Source of the DNA: Viridothelium virens
Taxonomy: Eukaryota; Ascomycota; Dothideomycetes; Trypetheliales; Trypetheliaceae
Direction: 5' to 3'
NCBI GenBank assembly: GCA_010094025.1
Contig: ML991788.1
Coordinates: 366,947 to 430,946, forward strand
Length of the DNA: 64,000 nt
Position numbers and translations under genes: made by a program. The notes beneath the pieces were generated by a model, which worked only from the letters and a program-made list of their open reading frames with translations, was not told where the DNA came from and made no database searches. Positions within the stretch are counted from its first letter, which is position 1; each line of letters opens with the position of its first letter. Below are positions 46,640 through 57,989 of the stretch, one piece after another.

Positions 46640-48130
46640 CAATAAAGTTTCTTGACCTAATCCAGGTCGGTACCGTTCTCCCCCTCCTCTATCTCAATGG
46701 AGATAAGATATTCCAATTCTACGCTTCTGGTTCGTATCAGCCAGAAGGGGCTCAAGCTTCTATTCACCGGACACGGCCACACCCCATACTTTGTTGAGGG
46801 TATTGACCTTGAGAGCATGCATCGAGCCACGGCCGCAACCATGGAGCCGCCCGTGAACAACATCAGACGATTCCTGAAGGAAGGCCGAAATCCAGCAAAG
46901 CGGTTCAGCCACGGTGGCCAATGATTATCTTGCGTAGCCCGAAGGGTTGGACATGTTCCCGAAAGGTCGACGGTCATTATTTCGAAGGCTTTTGGCGTGC
47001 TCATCAAATACTATTGGCTGATGTTCTGAAAAATGTATCCCAGCTAAAGTTGCTCGAGAATTGGATGAAGAGTTACGAGCTAGTAAAGAACGTCGATGAG
47101 AATTGGGATCTCCGGAAAGAACTAACGGAAGTGGTCCCTCCAGGTCTTCGCCGCACGAGTACAATTCCCGTGATCAATGGTGGACAACCTTGAATGGCTC
47201 CTCAACAGCTACGAACCCTTCATCCACATCATCGACTCTATGATCGAACAACACTCGAAGTGGCTGGAAAAATGCAACGAAGTTAAATGGCGTGTCCGCT
47301 CCGCCTCCCTCAACGCGTCCATCGTCTGGCGCCAAGATCACAACGACTTCACTCAACAGGACCCTGGCTCTCTCAATGTTGTCGTAAACAAGTCCCCCGA
47401 AGTGGTCCAAATCTATAGACCACCCGACGCCAACTGCCTCTTCTTAGTCATGAACTACTGCCTCTCTCCGTCAACTATGTCGCATCGTTCCCAACAAGCA
47501 GAACTACCGGCAGTACCTTTCCATGGACGACACAGTCGCACGCTGCACGAAAGGTGCTGGACGCTGGGCTTGCTCCTTAAACGATCCCGATGCCGAGCCC
47601 GACGTCGTCATGGTGTCCTGCGGCGATAGTATCACAAATAAATCTCTCGCTGTGATGGCGTTGCTCTGCGAGAAGATTCCGGACATCAGAATCCAACTTA
47701 TGAACGAGAAAGATTTGTTTGAAGCTGTTTCCGCCTACGAGCTGTCCACATGGCATGTCTGAGGCGGGGTACGAGTCGCTACTTACAACGCAACGAACCC
47801 TTCACCTTCAATATCCACAGCCATCCGTGGCTGGTCCATCGTCTGACATATATACAGCCGGGTCAGCGCCAAAACTACATCACAGGGTATAAGGAGAAGA
47901 GGAATATCGACACGCCGCGGGGACTGGCTCTCAGGAACGAAGCGGATCAGTGCAGTATGACAATGGTGGCTATTAATCGGCAGCGAAAAGGACTCGGGGA
48001 CCGGATGGCGAGCTTGAAGGAGCAATTACGGGATCAGCAGATTGCATCCAAGAATGAGACGTATGAGACGGAGATCGATCTGCAGGAGATTATAGACTGG
48101 AAGTGGTCATTCTGGGGAAGAAGGCAGTAG
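46640..48130 (+). pseudogene. Phosphoketolase (XFP) pseudogene, 5'-truncated and frameshifted
   Basis: Successive plus-strand pieces in changing frames read as one phosphoketolase from its middle to its C-terminus: KFLDLIQVGTVLPLLYLNG; then, frame changed, LLFTGHGHTPYFVEGIDLES; then MIILRSPKGWTCSRKVDGHY and EGFWRAHQILLADV; then NSYEPFIHIIDSM...KWLEK; then DVVMVSCGD; then FTFNIHSHPWLVHRLTY, GYKEKRNIDTP and the terminal IIDWKWSF. At least five frame changes are needed (near 46700, 46920, 47180, 47500 and 47750). A stretch of probably more than 100 residues is missing between PVINGGQP and WLLNSYEPF, and part of the loop after EKDLFE is gone. The N-terminal TPP-binding half is absent. An intact copy would split xylulose-5-P or fructose-6-P into acetyl phosphate; this one cannot. 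Confidence 0.85.
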
Positions 48131-48562
48131 AATTGGGCTGGGGCTCACACCGGCTAAAGCCACCCTGCTCATGCTTCGTAGCTTCGAGTCTGGAGGAATT
48201 TCTCGTCTCTATTTTTGGTGTGAAACGCAATGTACCTATGCATTGAGATTCATGACTGGACCATGAAGACGGAATCATGGATCCAACTTAGAAACTTGAT
48301 GCTGCAAAAATATCGGAATCCCCCCAAAACACTTCCTACTTCTTGTTCCCCAATAACAGAAGCCACATAAAATCCTATCCCGCCAGCAATACCTGAGAAT
48401 AAGCCAATCCTCGCCAATGGAAAAGCACCAAGGACAGCAAGAATCTATGCCAAAAATACTATGACATCCCCGCCCCCAAACCCACTAGCCTGAATACTAT
48501 CACTACTTAGTCATAGTCGCCCATCCAAACCCACCCACTCTTCCCCCGACTTCCTCAACCCC
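48131..48562. other. Intergenic, no gene
   Basis: 3' flank of the pseudogene and of the minus-strand gene ending at 48563. C- and A-rich, short frames only. Confidence 0.5.
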
Positions 48563-51500
48563 CTACAAAAACGCATAACTCCCCTTCCTCCCCGCTTCCA
48601 GCGGCCCCAGCCCATCCTCACCCCCACCCCCACCCCCACCCCCCTGCCGCGCCTCCAACCACTTATCCAGCATCACCGGCGTCACCTTCCCCGCCTCCTC
48701 CGGCCCGCTGTCAGCCTCCCTGCCACCGCTCCTCTTCAGGCTGGCAACCGACCGACTGGGCCGCACCCGCCTGCTGCGGATCTCGTGCGGGCTGCCGGGC
48801 GTGGCGCTGATGCGGGCGCCGCGGGGGTCGCGCACCCAGGCCGCGACGGCCTTGGTGATGGGCGTTCGAGGCGCGGGTGCGTTTTCTTTGCCGGTGGTGG
48901 TGGTGGGGAGACACGGAGGGGTTGTAGAGGGGGACAGGGCGCGGTGGGGTGGGTGGGGGATGGGCTCGAGGGCGGGAGGGCCTGGTCTGAAGGCGTTTCT
49001 GCCGCTGGTGGAACGGAACTCGTAGACGGGTTTGGTGGGAGATTGGTGAGAGGGGAGGTTGGGTTGGGTGCTGGATGTGGGCGTTCCGCGTAGTGTGGGA
49101 GTCGGGTCGGCTGGCGATGGAGCGCTGCGTGTGAGGGTTGAGTGACTTGGCGGACGGGCACTGGGTTGGTGCGGTGCTTTCGAATCGTTGGTGGATTTTT
49201 GCAAAGGACTTGATCCATATGCCGACGTAGCCGGTGGAGTAGATTTTGAAATGCGAGAGTGTTGCATTGGTGAAGGTGACGTGGATACGAGACTCTTTAG
49301 AGAAGCGTTCTGAGCACCTCTTGAATCCGAGGTATTCGAAGATACGACGATATTCGGTGTCAGAAGTCTTTCATTCATTTGGCTGGATGTCTTTTCTTGC
49401 AGTCGCTCTCTTGCCTTTTTCCCGCAGGCCCTTGCAGCCTCTTTCCGTCCATCGCTATCGAAATCCTCGCACGAAGTCGTGGATTGCCGCAGACAGCGAA
49501 CCTGTGTTTCTTTTGCCTTTTGTGTCGAACCGTGATTTATTGCATTGCCACCAGGTACACCGTCCCTAGCCTGCTCTTCTGGAGTTACGATTTCCGCCGT
49601 TTCTCTCTGGTGGCCAGAGAAACTATGGGCCTGCTCTCCTCCGAGGCGTAACCCTTCCGCCACACCGCCTGAGTCCTCATTAACCTCGGATATAGTAATT
49701 TCTGCAGAAAAGTCCAGGCCTGGAATCTCTTGTGTAAGCCACGCTCTCCAGTCACTGGTCGACTGCGAAGATAATCTTGGATGAGAAGGACTCTTCTGTG
49801 TGGATGTGATTGGAACGTTCTGAACGTCGTGTTTTGTAATAGTGATTGTTGTCTCAGTTCCACTCTGCTTCGAGGCCGGACTCAGTTGCTGCTTCGATTG
49901 CCCGTCGGTATCTCTGGAGTATATACTTGGCGACATCATTTCCCTCCCTAGTCTTGTTCTGTCGAAGCCACTCAAGTGGTGTTCATCCCCGTAACGATCA
50001 TTGAAAACGTCTCGCGAGAGTTCAGCTTGGCTCTTGTGTAATCGAACAGAATGATGATTAGGTCGCAGCTCGTAAGGAAATTCACTAGGAGAATGTCGAG
50101 TCATGCGCGAAGAAAAGAACGGTGAGCCTCCGTCTTTAAGAGGAGTCTTCCACCTGTTTCTTGCTCTACAAGCTCGTTGTTCAAGTAGATCCTTCGTGGG
50201 GCTAGCAGTAGTGGGTGCCCACGGATTTGCACCTATGGGAACACTAATCTCTTCACCTGTGGTCAGAGTGCCATCATCATTCAGCAATGTTGTGGATCCT
50301 CCATCTGCTGGAATACCAGTCGATTGACACTCATCAAGCGATATAGAAATGTCTTTTGGTAGCTGAAGAGACTTGTCAATAGAAATTCTTCTCAGTTTGG
50401 CAGCGTAACTGTCAGGCGTGACTGTACGAATGGTACCTTTGGACAGCCTGCCTCGGCGAGAAAGCTTCGGAAATTGTCTTCGAGAAGGCAATAAATCGAA
50501 CGCTGGTTTTGTGTCCGGAGAATGGGTTGAGGATGCTAACTGTGTCTCCTCGTTGTCTGTACTGGAATGTTCGGTCTTTTTCATCAGTGCCGAATAAATA
50601 CGCTGTGTTGTGTTCGAGGGTTTTTTCTCGCTGTTCTCCGAAATCCTCGAATTCCTGGACCCTTGCTGCTTAAATAGCGGTTTGACACTGATTGAAGGCT
50701 TCTGTTCATAGAACGAAGCAGGGTCCGGGATGCTCGCATGCTCGTTGATCACTGGAAGTTGTTGAGATATAGCTGTTCCGACCGTATTTGCGACAGTTGA
50801 ATCAGACCAACTTGTGACTCGAGAACGACCAAGTGAAGAAGTGGCGCCACTGGTGGAGTATTGACTGGGTGTAATAGAGTTGATAGCCAGAATTGGGTGT
50901 TTCACTCTCATTATGGACGATTGAGAAACATCAGTGCTTGCTTGCGATCCTCCACTTTCTGGAGGAAGGACCTGAGCAGATGGGCTCTCGTTCGGAACCT
51001 TCGACGGTTCAAAATACAGCCTGCTGGCTTCTGTCTGCTGAGCGGGAAAGTCAGAGCTTGTCGAAGACCTTCGTAGAAAACGTTTGAAGGAATTTGCTAG
51101 CGGTGCTGACAGAACCCTAGCCCTGTCTCTCAGACGTGCCGTTGTTCGGGGTGACTGCTGGTCCCTTTCCGGGGGCGGTATTTTGTCGTATGTAGTGGCG
51201 TCTTTATGCTCCCAATTTTCCTTCTGGTCATCTTGTCTCTTCTTGAAGGAGCGTGATAATGCCATGAATGAAGTGCTTTCGCGGAGACGGCGGGTGTGAA
51301 GCTGTTGAAATATCTTATCACGTGCGCGAGCGACGAGTTCACGATCTGTAGCGTCTTCATTTGCCCTTTGTCCGTTGAGCTGAGCTGCGAGGTCTGACGA
51401 TTGAGAGGTATGCAAGGAGATTCGGGACCTTTTCAATACACTCTTCATACCTGAGCTATCCTTTTTGGGTACCCGGTCCGCAAATGCTCCCTCCCGAATG

Positions 51501-52003
51501 GCAGGCTGAGGTTCGCTGGTCAAGTAAAGCGATCTCGATTTTCGAATCCTACGGAATGATGATGGCTCCGTCGCATGATCTTCCTCGGCAGTATGTGGTG
51601 TTTTGAGCTGAGAGTCGAATTCGATAAGACTTTGCGCTTTAGAAATGGGATCCGACCTCGCAAGCCTCTTGGGTGTTTTAGGATACTCGTTAGTTGCATT
51701 GCAATCCTGAGATGAGCAGCTGACATCTGGCTGTAGACGGGCGGCAGCTAGAGAGCTTTGCAGGTGACTGCCTTGAGATCTGCTGATACAGTTGATTTTG
51801 TTATTATCTGCGTTCGACCGAATATTCTGTTTGGCCCCAAGGGCACGTTCATAGGCCGTGGCGGCAGCAACTTCTGCATATTGACGTGCCACGGCTGGGT
51901 CAAGGGATGGTGTTGATGGTTGCTGATGCTTCGAAGCGGTGGAAGAGCCAGATTTTGCCCGGCGAAGGCGATTACCGGCGTTGCTAGAACCTCGTGAGAG
52001 CAT
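48563..52003 (-). CDS. Large, mostly disordered Ser/Arg/Pro-rich protein, conserved hypothetical
   Basis: One uninterrupted frame of 1,146 residues, ATG at 52003. The N-terminus MLSRGSSNAGNRLRRAKSGS, followed by DPAVARQYAEVAAATAYERA, is the most structured, helix-like part; I recall this opening from a Pezizomycotina-specific family of unknown function. The rest is low-complexity: many Ser/Thr-Pro and Arg-x-x-Ser sites typical of kinase targets, an RRFP/RRGRLSKG patch, and a Pro/Ser-rich segment. A poly-Gly run near the C-terminus (QGGGGGGGGEDG) is encoded by a CCCCCAC-type microsatellite near 48620-48650. There is no TM segment, no signal peptide and no catalytic motif. A scaffold or cytoskeletal/polarity role would be a guess. 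The length without introns is unusual for this window. Confidence 0.8.
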   Translation of the reverse strand: MLSRGSSNAGNRLRRAKSGSSTASKHQQPSTPSLDPAVARQYAEVAAATAYERALGAKQNIRSNADNNKINCISRSQGSHLQSSLAAARLQPDVSCSSQDCNATNEYPKTPKRLARSDPISKAQSLIEFDSQLKTPHTAEEDHATEPSSFRRIRKSRSLYLTSEPQPAIREGAFADRVPKKDSSGMKSVLKRSRISLHTSQSSDLAAQLNGQRANEDATDRELVARARDKIFQQLHTRRLRESTSFMALSRSFKKRQDDQKENWEHKDATTYDKIPPPERDQQSPRTTARLRDRARVLSAPLANSFKRFLRRSSTSSDFPAQQTEASRLYFEPSKVPNESPSAQVLPPESGGSQASTDVSQSSIMRVKHPILAINSITPSQYSTSGATSSLGRSRVTSWSDSTVANTVGTAISQQLPVINEHASIPDPASFYEQKPSISVKPLFKQQGSRNSRISENSEKKPSNTTQRIYSALMKKTEHSSTDNEETQLASSTHSPDTKPAFDLLPSRRQFPKLSRRGRLSKGTIRTVTPDSYAAKLRRISIDKSLQLPKDISISLDECQSTGIPADGGSTTLLNDDGTLTTGEEISVPIGANPWAPTTASPTKDLLEQRACRARNRWKTPLKDGGSPFFSSRMTRHSPSEFPYELRPNHHSVRLHKSQAELSRDVFNDRYGDEHHLSGFDRTRLGREMMSPSIYSRDTDGQSKQQLSPASKQSGTETTITITKHDVQNVPITSTQKSPSHPRLSSQSTSDWRAWLTQEIPGLDFSAEITISEVNEDSGGVAEGLRLGGEQAHSFSGHQRETAEIVTPEEQARDGVPGGNAINHGSTQKAKETQVRCLRQSTTSCEDFDSDGRKEAARACGKKARERLQEKTSSQMNERLLTPNIVVSSNTSDSRGAQNASLKSLVSTSPSPMQHSRISKSTPPATSAYGSSPLQKSTNDSKAPHQPSARPPSHSTLTRSAPSPADPTPTLRGTPTSSTQPNLPSHQSPTKPVYEFRSTSGRNAFRPGPPALEPIPHPPHRALSPSTTPPCLPTTTTGKENAPAPRTPITKAVAAWVRDPRGARISATPGSPHEIRSRRVRPSRSVASLKRSGGREADSGPEEAGKVTPVMLDKWLEARQGGGGGGGGEDGLGPLEAGRKGSYAFL

Positions 52004-53707
52004 TTGAGTTGAGTAACAGATGGGAAAGCTTTCAGTTTCGAAGGAGGAGAGATTGCACTACAGGCCACCAGCTGCAGCCTGAACGATGACCGCGTGCATT
52101 GATAGATAGTCGTAGGCGCCGGTTGGAAAGAGACAAGGAAGTAAACTCCATTTCATATCTGACAGCCATGCGAGTATGCCCAGGCAGCTACCATGCAGCA
52201 AGAGTCTAAGAAAGAGCCATGGCAATGAAGCGAATAGACGGGCGCAGCTGGCTAAGGTGCGCCTGCCATTGCGTTGACTGCGCAGTCCACGATATCTCGT
52301 GTCTCGAAGGGTAGCAAAAGGCACAATTATGATTTCCATACCTTACTACCTTTGCACCGCATGTTGACCGATCGTCGAAATCGCACAGTAAAGATGAATG
52401 TTTAACCATACAGCCTTCCACCGTATCTGCTGTCTACGACGTGTGTGATGTCGTGGATCTCCATTCCGAGATGAAGGTGGTCAGGCATGCTGCTCCTTAT
52501 TGCGTATATATATCCGGGGACGTCCCTCCCATCATGAGGTCTCACGAATGCGTACACGAGAAATGACCTTGCCGGAAGAGACACACAAGGTTCGTATTCG
52601 CGATCGAGGTTAGCCGCATCTGAGGCTTGCTAGCGTTTCCGTACCCGGCTGTAGAGCACCCGACCACCCGACCGTGCTGAAATTGATTAAAATATTGGAC
52701 ACGCAAAAGGGATGAAAGGTCGCATCAACCTTGAGATCGCCAAGCTCTTGTCCCATCGTCGCATTCAAATCCATCCTTGATTGGATTCTATATCATAATC
52801 GACTTCCATTTCTGCACACCAATCCCGCTTGACCCTCACCGCTCCGCGAGCAGACACCGATCTCAATCTCCTCACCTTTTCAGAAGATTTCATTGCAACT
52901 GCAGTCCTCTTCTCCTCCCTCTCCCTCTCCGTCTCTGTCGACCGGCTCTTGATCCGATCTGCCTTGCTCCTCCTCAGCGCCCTCTCCTTCCGCCGACTCT
53001 TACAGCTGCTATCATTGTCTGACTTTCTGCTAGGAATTCTGACGCAACGATACGACCAGCCGGTTCTTGGATGTGTCGTGGTTGATCAGGTCGGATACTA
53101 GGCAGACTGTCACACAGCTGCCGAGGTTGGGGCTGAGGGACGGGCAATGAAGCTGAGATGAGAAGCGCGTGTCGCTGCCGATAGTGATGCTGCTACTGCT
53201 ATCGTGGTGGAAGAAGGAAGGGCTGGTGCAGCTATGATTTGAGCGTCGAGAGAGCGCCGTATGGGTGGGCAGGGTCGCTATGTAAGGGGATTCAAAACGG
53301 AACACCCACAAATCTGCGCAGTCAACCCATTTAATGTGGTCCACGGCTTGGGTGAGAGCAAAGAGGCTTTGGCCGATTTAGGACACAGCCATAAGTTCGA
53401 ATATCTGAATGCTCTCGTTTCGACCGGTACCGGCTTGAAAGTTCCACGAGACTGATCGGGCGGTGTTTGTGCAGCGCAATGGACCTTGCTCTACATGCTC
53501 TTCAGCAAGTTGCACAACTGGCTGCGATGCGACCATTTTGCCTAGAAGCCTTCCAGGAATAGTCAGCAACAGAAGCGATTAAGTTAGCTTGACAACATGC
53601 TTCGAGTAGTGGGCATTACTTACACCCGCTTTGCTTCTGGAATGCGCTAATGGCTATTGCTGTTTACAGTTATAATTGAAAACAAGGATCACGCTTTCTT
53701 AGTTCTA
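52004..53707. other. Intergenic, no supported gene
   Basis: Promoter side of the large disordered-protein gene and 5' flank of tRNA-Cys. CT-rich sequence at 52800-53000 gives Leu/Ser-rich artefactual frames on the plus strand. A minus-strand frame at 53030-53344 is likewise unrecognised. Confidence 0.45.
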
Positions 53708-53779
53708 GCTGTGGTAGATCAGCGGTAGATCATGAGATTGCAGATCTTAGGGCCCCTGGTTCGATTCCAGGTCACAGCT
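53708..53779 (+). tRNA. tRNA-Cys(GCA)
   Basis: 72 nt, no intron. Acceptor stem GCTGTGG/TCACAGC (one G-U pair). D stem GATC/GATC with loop AGCGGTA. Anticodon stem TGAGA/TCTTA with loop TTGCAGA, anticodon GCA. T stem CCTGG/CCAGG with loop TTCGATT. Discriminator T73 is the known identity base of tRNA-Cys. A T-rich stretch with a T8 run follows about 20 nt downstream. Confidence 0.93.
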
Positions 53780-55459
53780 AACTTGTTTCGTTCTCTTCCT
53801 TTTTTTTGCGTTTCTTTTTCCATTCCCCCTTACTTCATCTTGGATTACTTACATTTGAAGATTATCGCACCTGAATGTTGACGTTTGTCTAGCCTCTCGT
53901 TCCCGCTATTATCGGCCTTGGAGCCAGTGTTCTTCCACATACTAATGCGCCGATTGAGAAATTATCTTGAAGTTACTGCAGCCTCACATTGACTACACAA
54001 ATCTCCCTTGTGCCTCTAATGTGTTCAATGCATGCATGTAAATCAGGTATTGACTTGTTCAAATACATAAGCACATCGATAGATCAAGTCGATTTCATGC
54101 ATTGAGCTGACGATTTAATCCTCTGCAAGAGATGCAATGAGGTTACCGCCGTCGAGCAAGTCCGCTCTGCATTTCCCGCTGGCGAGCTCGTTTCCATCAT
54201 CTGAAATGGCACTCTGCTCATACCATTACAGTAGTGGACAAGTGTAGCTAACCACGTTTCCTTTGGTTCCCAGGATTTGTTAATATGTCCACTGGTATAT
54301 TTAAGTAGCAGTCAGGACTGATCTCGTGAAAGAGTTGGCTGGACTGCTTCATAGGGACCTTGCCTCAAAGCCGACCAGATTGCTTTATCTACAAAATGAG
54401 ATTCCCCCTCTTATTCATATCAAGCTATGTATGCAGTAGTCTTTTGTTTTATCAGTTATCTGTCATCGATCATTTCCTCGCACCCTCAGCATTTTCGCCT
54501 TAGCTTGTGGTACACTTATTGGCGATCTAAAGGGAAAACTTTTCGGCTAGAGAAGTACGATTTCAGGTGCATATCGATATATATAGTGGAGTTATCGTTG
54601 GTACTGGTAGGTCCGTTGACAGACGTAGGAATAGCAACCTTGACTGGATGGAAATGAAAGCTGTGTCAAGTAAATGCCATTGCGTCAGGACATTGGGTAT
54701 GGTGTCATTTACTTGTGTAAAATGACTTGGTTGACTTATGAATCAGTACATAGACGCATCCGCCGAGGAGGTAAACAAAATTTAGGTTGCGGTTTCCTGT
54801 ACCTTTACCATTCCACAGTTCAAGCGGCAGGGCCCTGTCTCTTGGCCAGTCACAAAATACTTCTACTCCGCTCTCACCGGTCTGGACCCAGAGTTCTGCA
54901 ATTACGACGTGGCATACATGCAAAAAGGGTTCGGCTCACTAGTAAGCAAGTCAGATCTTTTGGAGTGTACTCCAACCCCGCTATCGTAAACGGTGGTGTG
55001 ACCTCCACGATTTTTCACCTTATCCTACTAGCAACTTTCATTATCATTGACCGAGAATGGATTCGCTCAAGGATATCTTGAGCGGCATGGATCATGCAAA
55101 CGTCATCCGTGGAATCTATGATGCTGATGATGACATCAGGATACCAGTTATTATGTGACGCTGTCTTGAGTTCATTTCGCTTGCGACCTGAAACTACATG
55201 CACCAAATCGGGTCATCTAGGTTCATGGAAGGGGTAGGCAATGGACTCCAAGCCCAGCCGAAATCTCGCTTGAGGAGCTTCTCGTAAAAGAAATCACATG
55301 CTGAGATCATACACCCGATAGTATTCATTATTGAGTTCGACTCGAACACGGAAATGGTTGTTTCATTGTTGTTCGCCTACACTGGAAGTCACACCTGTGA
55401 TGTCTTCAATCAAATGTCCTTAACGCTTCCCTTCCTCCATCTTCAGCTAAATTTGTACA
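53780..55459. other. Intergenic, no supported gene
   Basis: AT-rich, many short frames with no recognised content. The right end is the 3' flank of the UstYa-like gene. Confidence 0.45.
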
Positions 55460-56487
55460 TTAATGTACTTTGTCAGGAAATATCAGCCGCCTGTCAAGAT
55501 TCCATGCATTCGCTTCGACTGGTCCATTAGCCTTAGGGAAGGATACACCGAGGTCCGGATGTATCAGAGACTTCTGATCGTATAATGAGAAAGACCTTTC
55601 TCTTGTCCAGTTTCCGAGAAGCTCCCAATCAACACATTCGTGTGCAACCTTGAAGTTGGGTAACGGTTTCCGATAACTCGGGATCCAGTCATATGTGAAG
55701 ACAGAGATGTCGGCGTGGCACATGAGAGCTTGACGAATGTCGTCCAGGCAATGATCTGAGTTTTCTCAGTAAACCTAATCCAAATTTGGTAAACAAGATA
55801 GGTGACTTACCAAGATGCTCCTCTTTATCAGCGTTTGTGATATTGTAGTACTCTTGGTGAGCATACTGTCGCACAGATTTCTTGTTTTTTTTCTTTGGTC
55901 AGCTTTCCTCGAAACCACGGCAAATAGCAATTCCTTACCAAGCAATGCAAATGGTGGTGCACGTTCAGAGCCCCATAGTATCCGGATCCATCAGCAAGTG
56001 CTACAGACGACTTTCCCAGCCTTCTGAGCTCTTCGCTACTGAGGCGTATGTTAGAGTTTTCGAGCAAATCATGCCAAGTAGCATCTAATTCAGGACGTGG
56101 AGGGCCTCTAAAGCGACTGCTGTAAAAAAGATCGCTATTGAAATTCACTTTGTGGTATGAAATTGCTTCTTGGGCTGGTGCTGTTCTCACGATGTTAGCA
56201 GAGTATCCCAGCCTCATAGAAGCAAGGTTTGACTTACAGTACACCAACGGCTCATGACAATGCTGATTGCTGAACCATCCGCTCGCCACATAGAGTGCGG
56301 AAGTGTAAAGTGTGAATAACAGTAAATGGATGAAGACATGCCAATAGAGGCGTGTAACTGATTTTCTCGTACTTTTGCTCGCCCTGTCGTCCGCGTGCTC
56401 GGTAAGCTTTTCTTCCGTGGGTAGTAGAGGAGCATCGAAGCTGCCCTGTCGCTCAGACTCGAAGCTCTTTGGCATCGCTGTTCCCAT
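55460..56487 (-). CDS. UstYa-like (DUF3328) oxidase
   Basis: Exons 56487-56238, 56180-55939, 55880-55811, 55755-55460. Introns are 55-58 nt with GTAAG donors and CTAAC/CTGAC-type branch points. Phases agree and give 285 residues. The cytosolic N-terminus is followed by one TM helix (about residues 47-72, HVFIHLLLFTLYTSALYVAS). YSPAQEAISYHKVNF and GPPRPELDATWHDL are family hallmarks. Both HXXHC motifs are complete: HHLHC (about 159-163) and HLDHC (about 186-190), proposed to bind copper. The C-terminal ADISVFTYDW is also typical. In ustiloxin-type pathways UstYa/UstYb proteins make the oxidative cross-link of the core peptide. A divergent gene for a repeat-containing secreted precursor lies 1.5 kb away, which suggests it is the partner. 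Only one UstYa-type gene is visible here, whereas ustiloxin needs two. Confidence 0.9.
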
Positions 56488-57989
56488 TCCGTACTCTTCC
56501 TCAGATATGCCGAAGTAAGACTAAGAGCCGAAAAAAGATGGTGCATCTGAGGATATCAAAGGCAAGCTAAGAATTTGCAAACCTTCAGATATCTTACATG
56601 CTGAGGCACAAAGTAAGGGATGATTGGTCAACGTTAAATTTGCAATAGCAACATGTTCAACTCTCCCAGAATATGAAAAACTTCAGACTCAGCACATGTG
56701 CCAAACGAGAATTAGCGGTGAGTCCTTATCAACGAAGCACCGGTCAAGAAGCTTGTTCATTGATGCAGAAAAATAGTACAGTAGTCTTCTGCTTCCGATG
56801 TCTCGCGTCCTATAGTGGAGATGCCTAAGCGTGACAAAGCAATCTGCTTAAGGATGTAGCAAATCAGATTTCAAGACACTCTTGGGTGGGAGAAGATTTT
56901 TACGTCAAGTCACAATTGACCACATCCTAAATAAGAACACCCCAATGTATGTTGAGATATCGGATAATCGGACGCAGTCACCTGCTGTTTTTGTGTGCGG
57001 GCCGGTGAACTCCTTGAAGGGTCTGCATAAACACAGACAGGCTTGGCTGGCTTGTGAAGATCGTCTGTGAATGTTTGCATCGACGATGTGGCCTTTTCTG
57101 ACTATGCACGTAATCGTGACTGGTTATGGAGCCTGTACGGACAACTCATACCGTTGTTTGTCTTGGCACAGGAAAAAGGAATGCTGTAAGTCACTGGCTT
57201 TTCCCTCTGGTATAACTCAGACACGCTAAATTCATCAATGTAATGTAGGCTTGGATTCTTGAACATCGTCAGACGAGTGATCCACTCCACTTCACGAGAT
57301 TCAAGCTATTAAGCAAAGTATGAGCGTTCAGCTTCACAAATCATCAAGAAGCCTAATGCTCATGGAAGGGAGATAGGACAGTAATTTCTAGTGAATGCAT
57401 CTCAAAAATGTCTGCCCGTAGCTTTCAATTCTGGAGTAGCGTTCCATACTACAAACTTAGCATGAGCTACTAACTGTAATTCACGAGAGACGGAATAGGG
57501 AGTAATCATTGACATGCACTATTTGACAAATATGGGAAGGATAGATGCAACTCCTCCCTCACCGATCTCGATGTCAATGAATCCAGTGCTCCACTTTAGC
57601 TACTCTTTATCGTGGAGGCGTTAGTTCTAGGCTTAACTGAAAGTGTTGTGGGTATTAAGAACGCTCTAACCCTTTTCAGAAACCAGTATGTTCCCGAGAT
57701 GCATCCGATCGTGGATAAGTCTCCGAATAGCCCCGGTATAGGATTGATTATGTAGTGTTTTCAAGATCAGGGTACTGGATTCTAATGTCGGGCTGGACTA
57801 TATGTCTCTTTGCTGGTCTTATAAAGCATCGATGGTAGTGCTAGCTAAATTTCCCCGCATTATCACTACACACCTCTGTGACTTTATTAACTTCCACTTC
57901 CTAAAGGTATGATAGGGATACTCATACCGTTGTATCTGAGTTCAGTACACTTGTATCTGATCTCTACAGTCAGCTCAAATCTCTCGACC
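56488..57989. promoter_or_regulatory. Divergent intergenic region between UstYa-like and precursor genes
   Basis: 1.5 kb with no supported gene; short frames (for example 56882-57070 plus) have no recognised content. It presumably holds the promoters of both genes, and co-regulation is plausible. Conserved operator-like sites were not identified. Confidence 0.45.

Noticed and set aside
52777-53101. Leu/Ser-rich plus-strand frames
   Set aside because: Products of a CT-rich tract; no conserved start, intron or domain.
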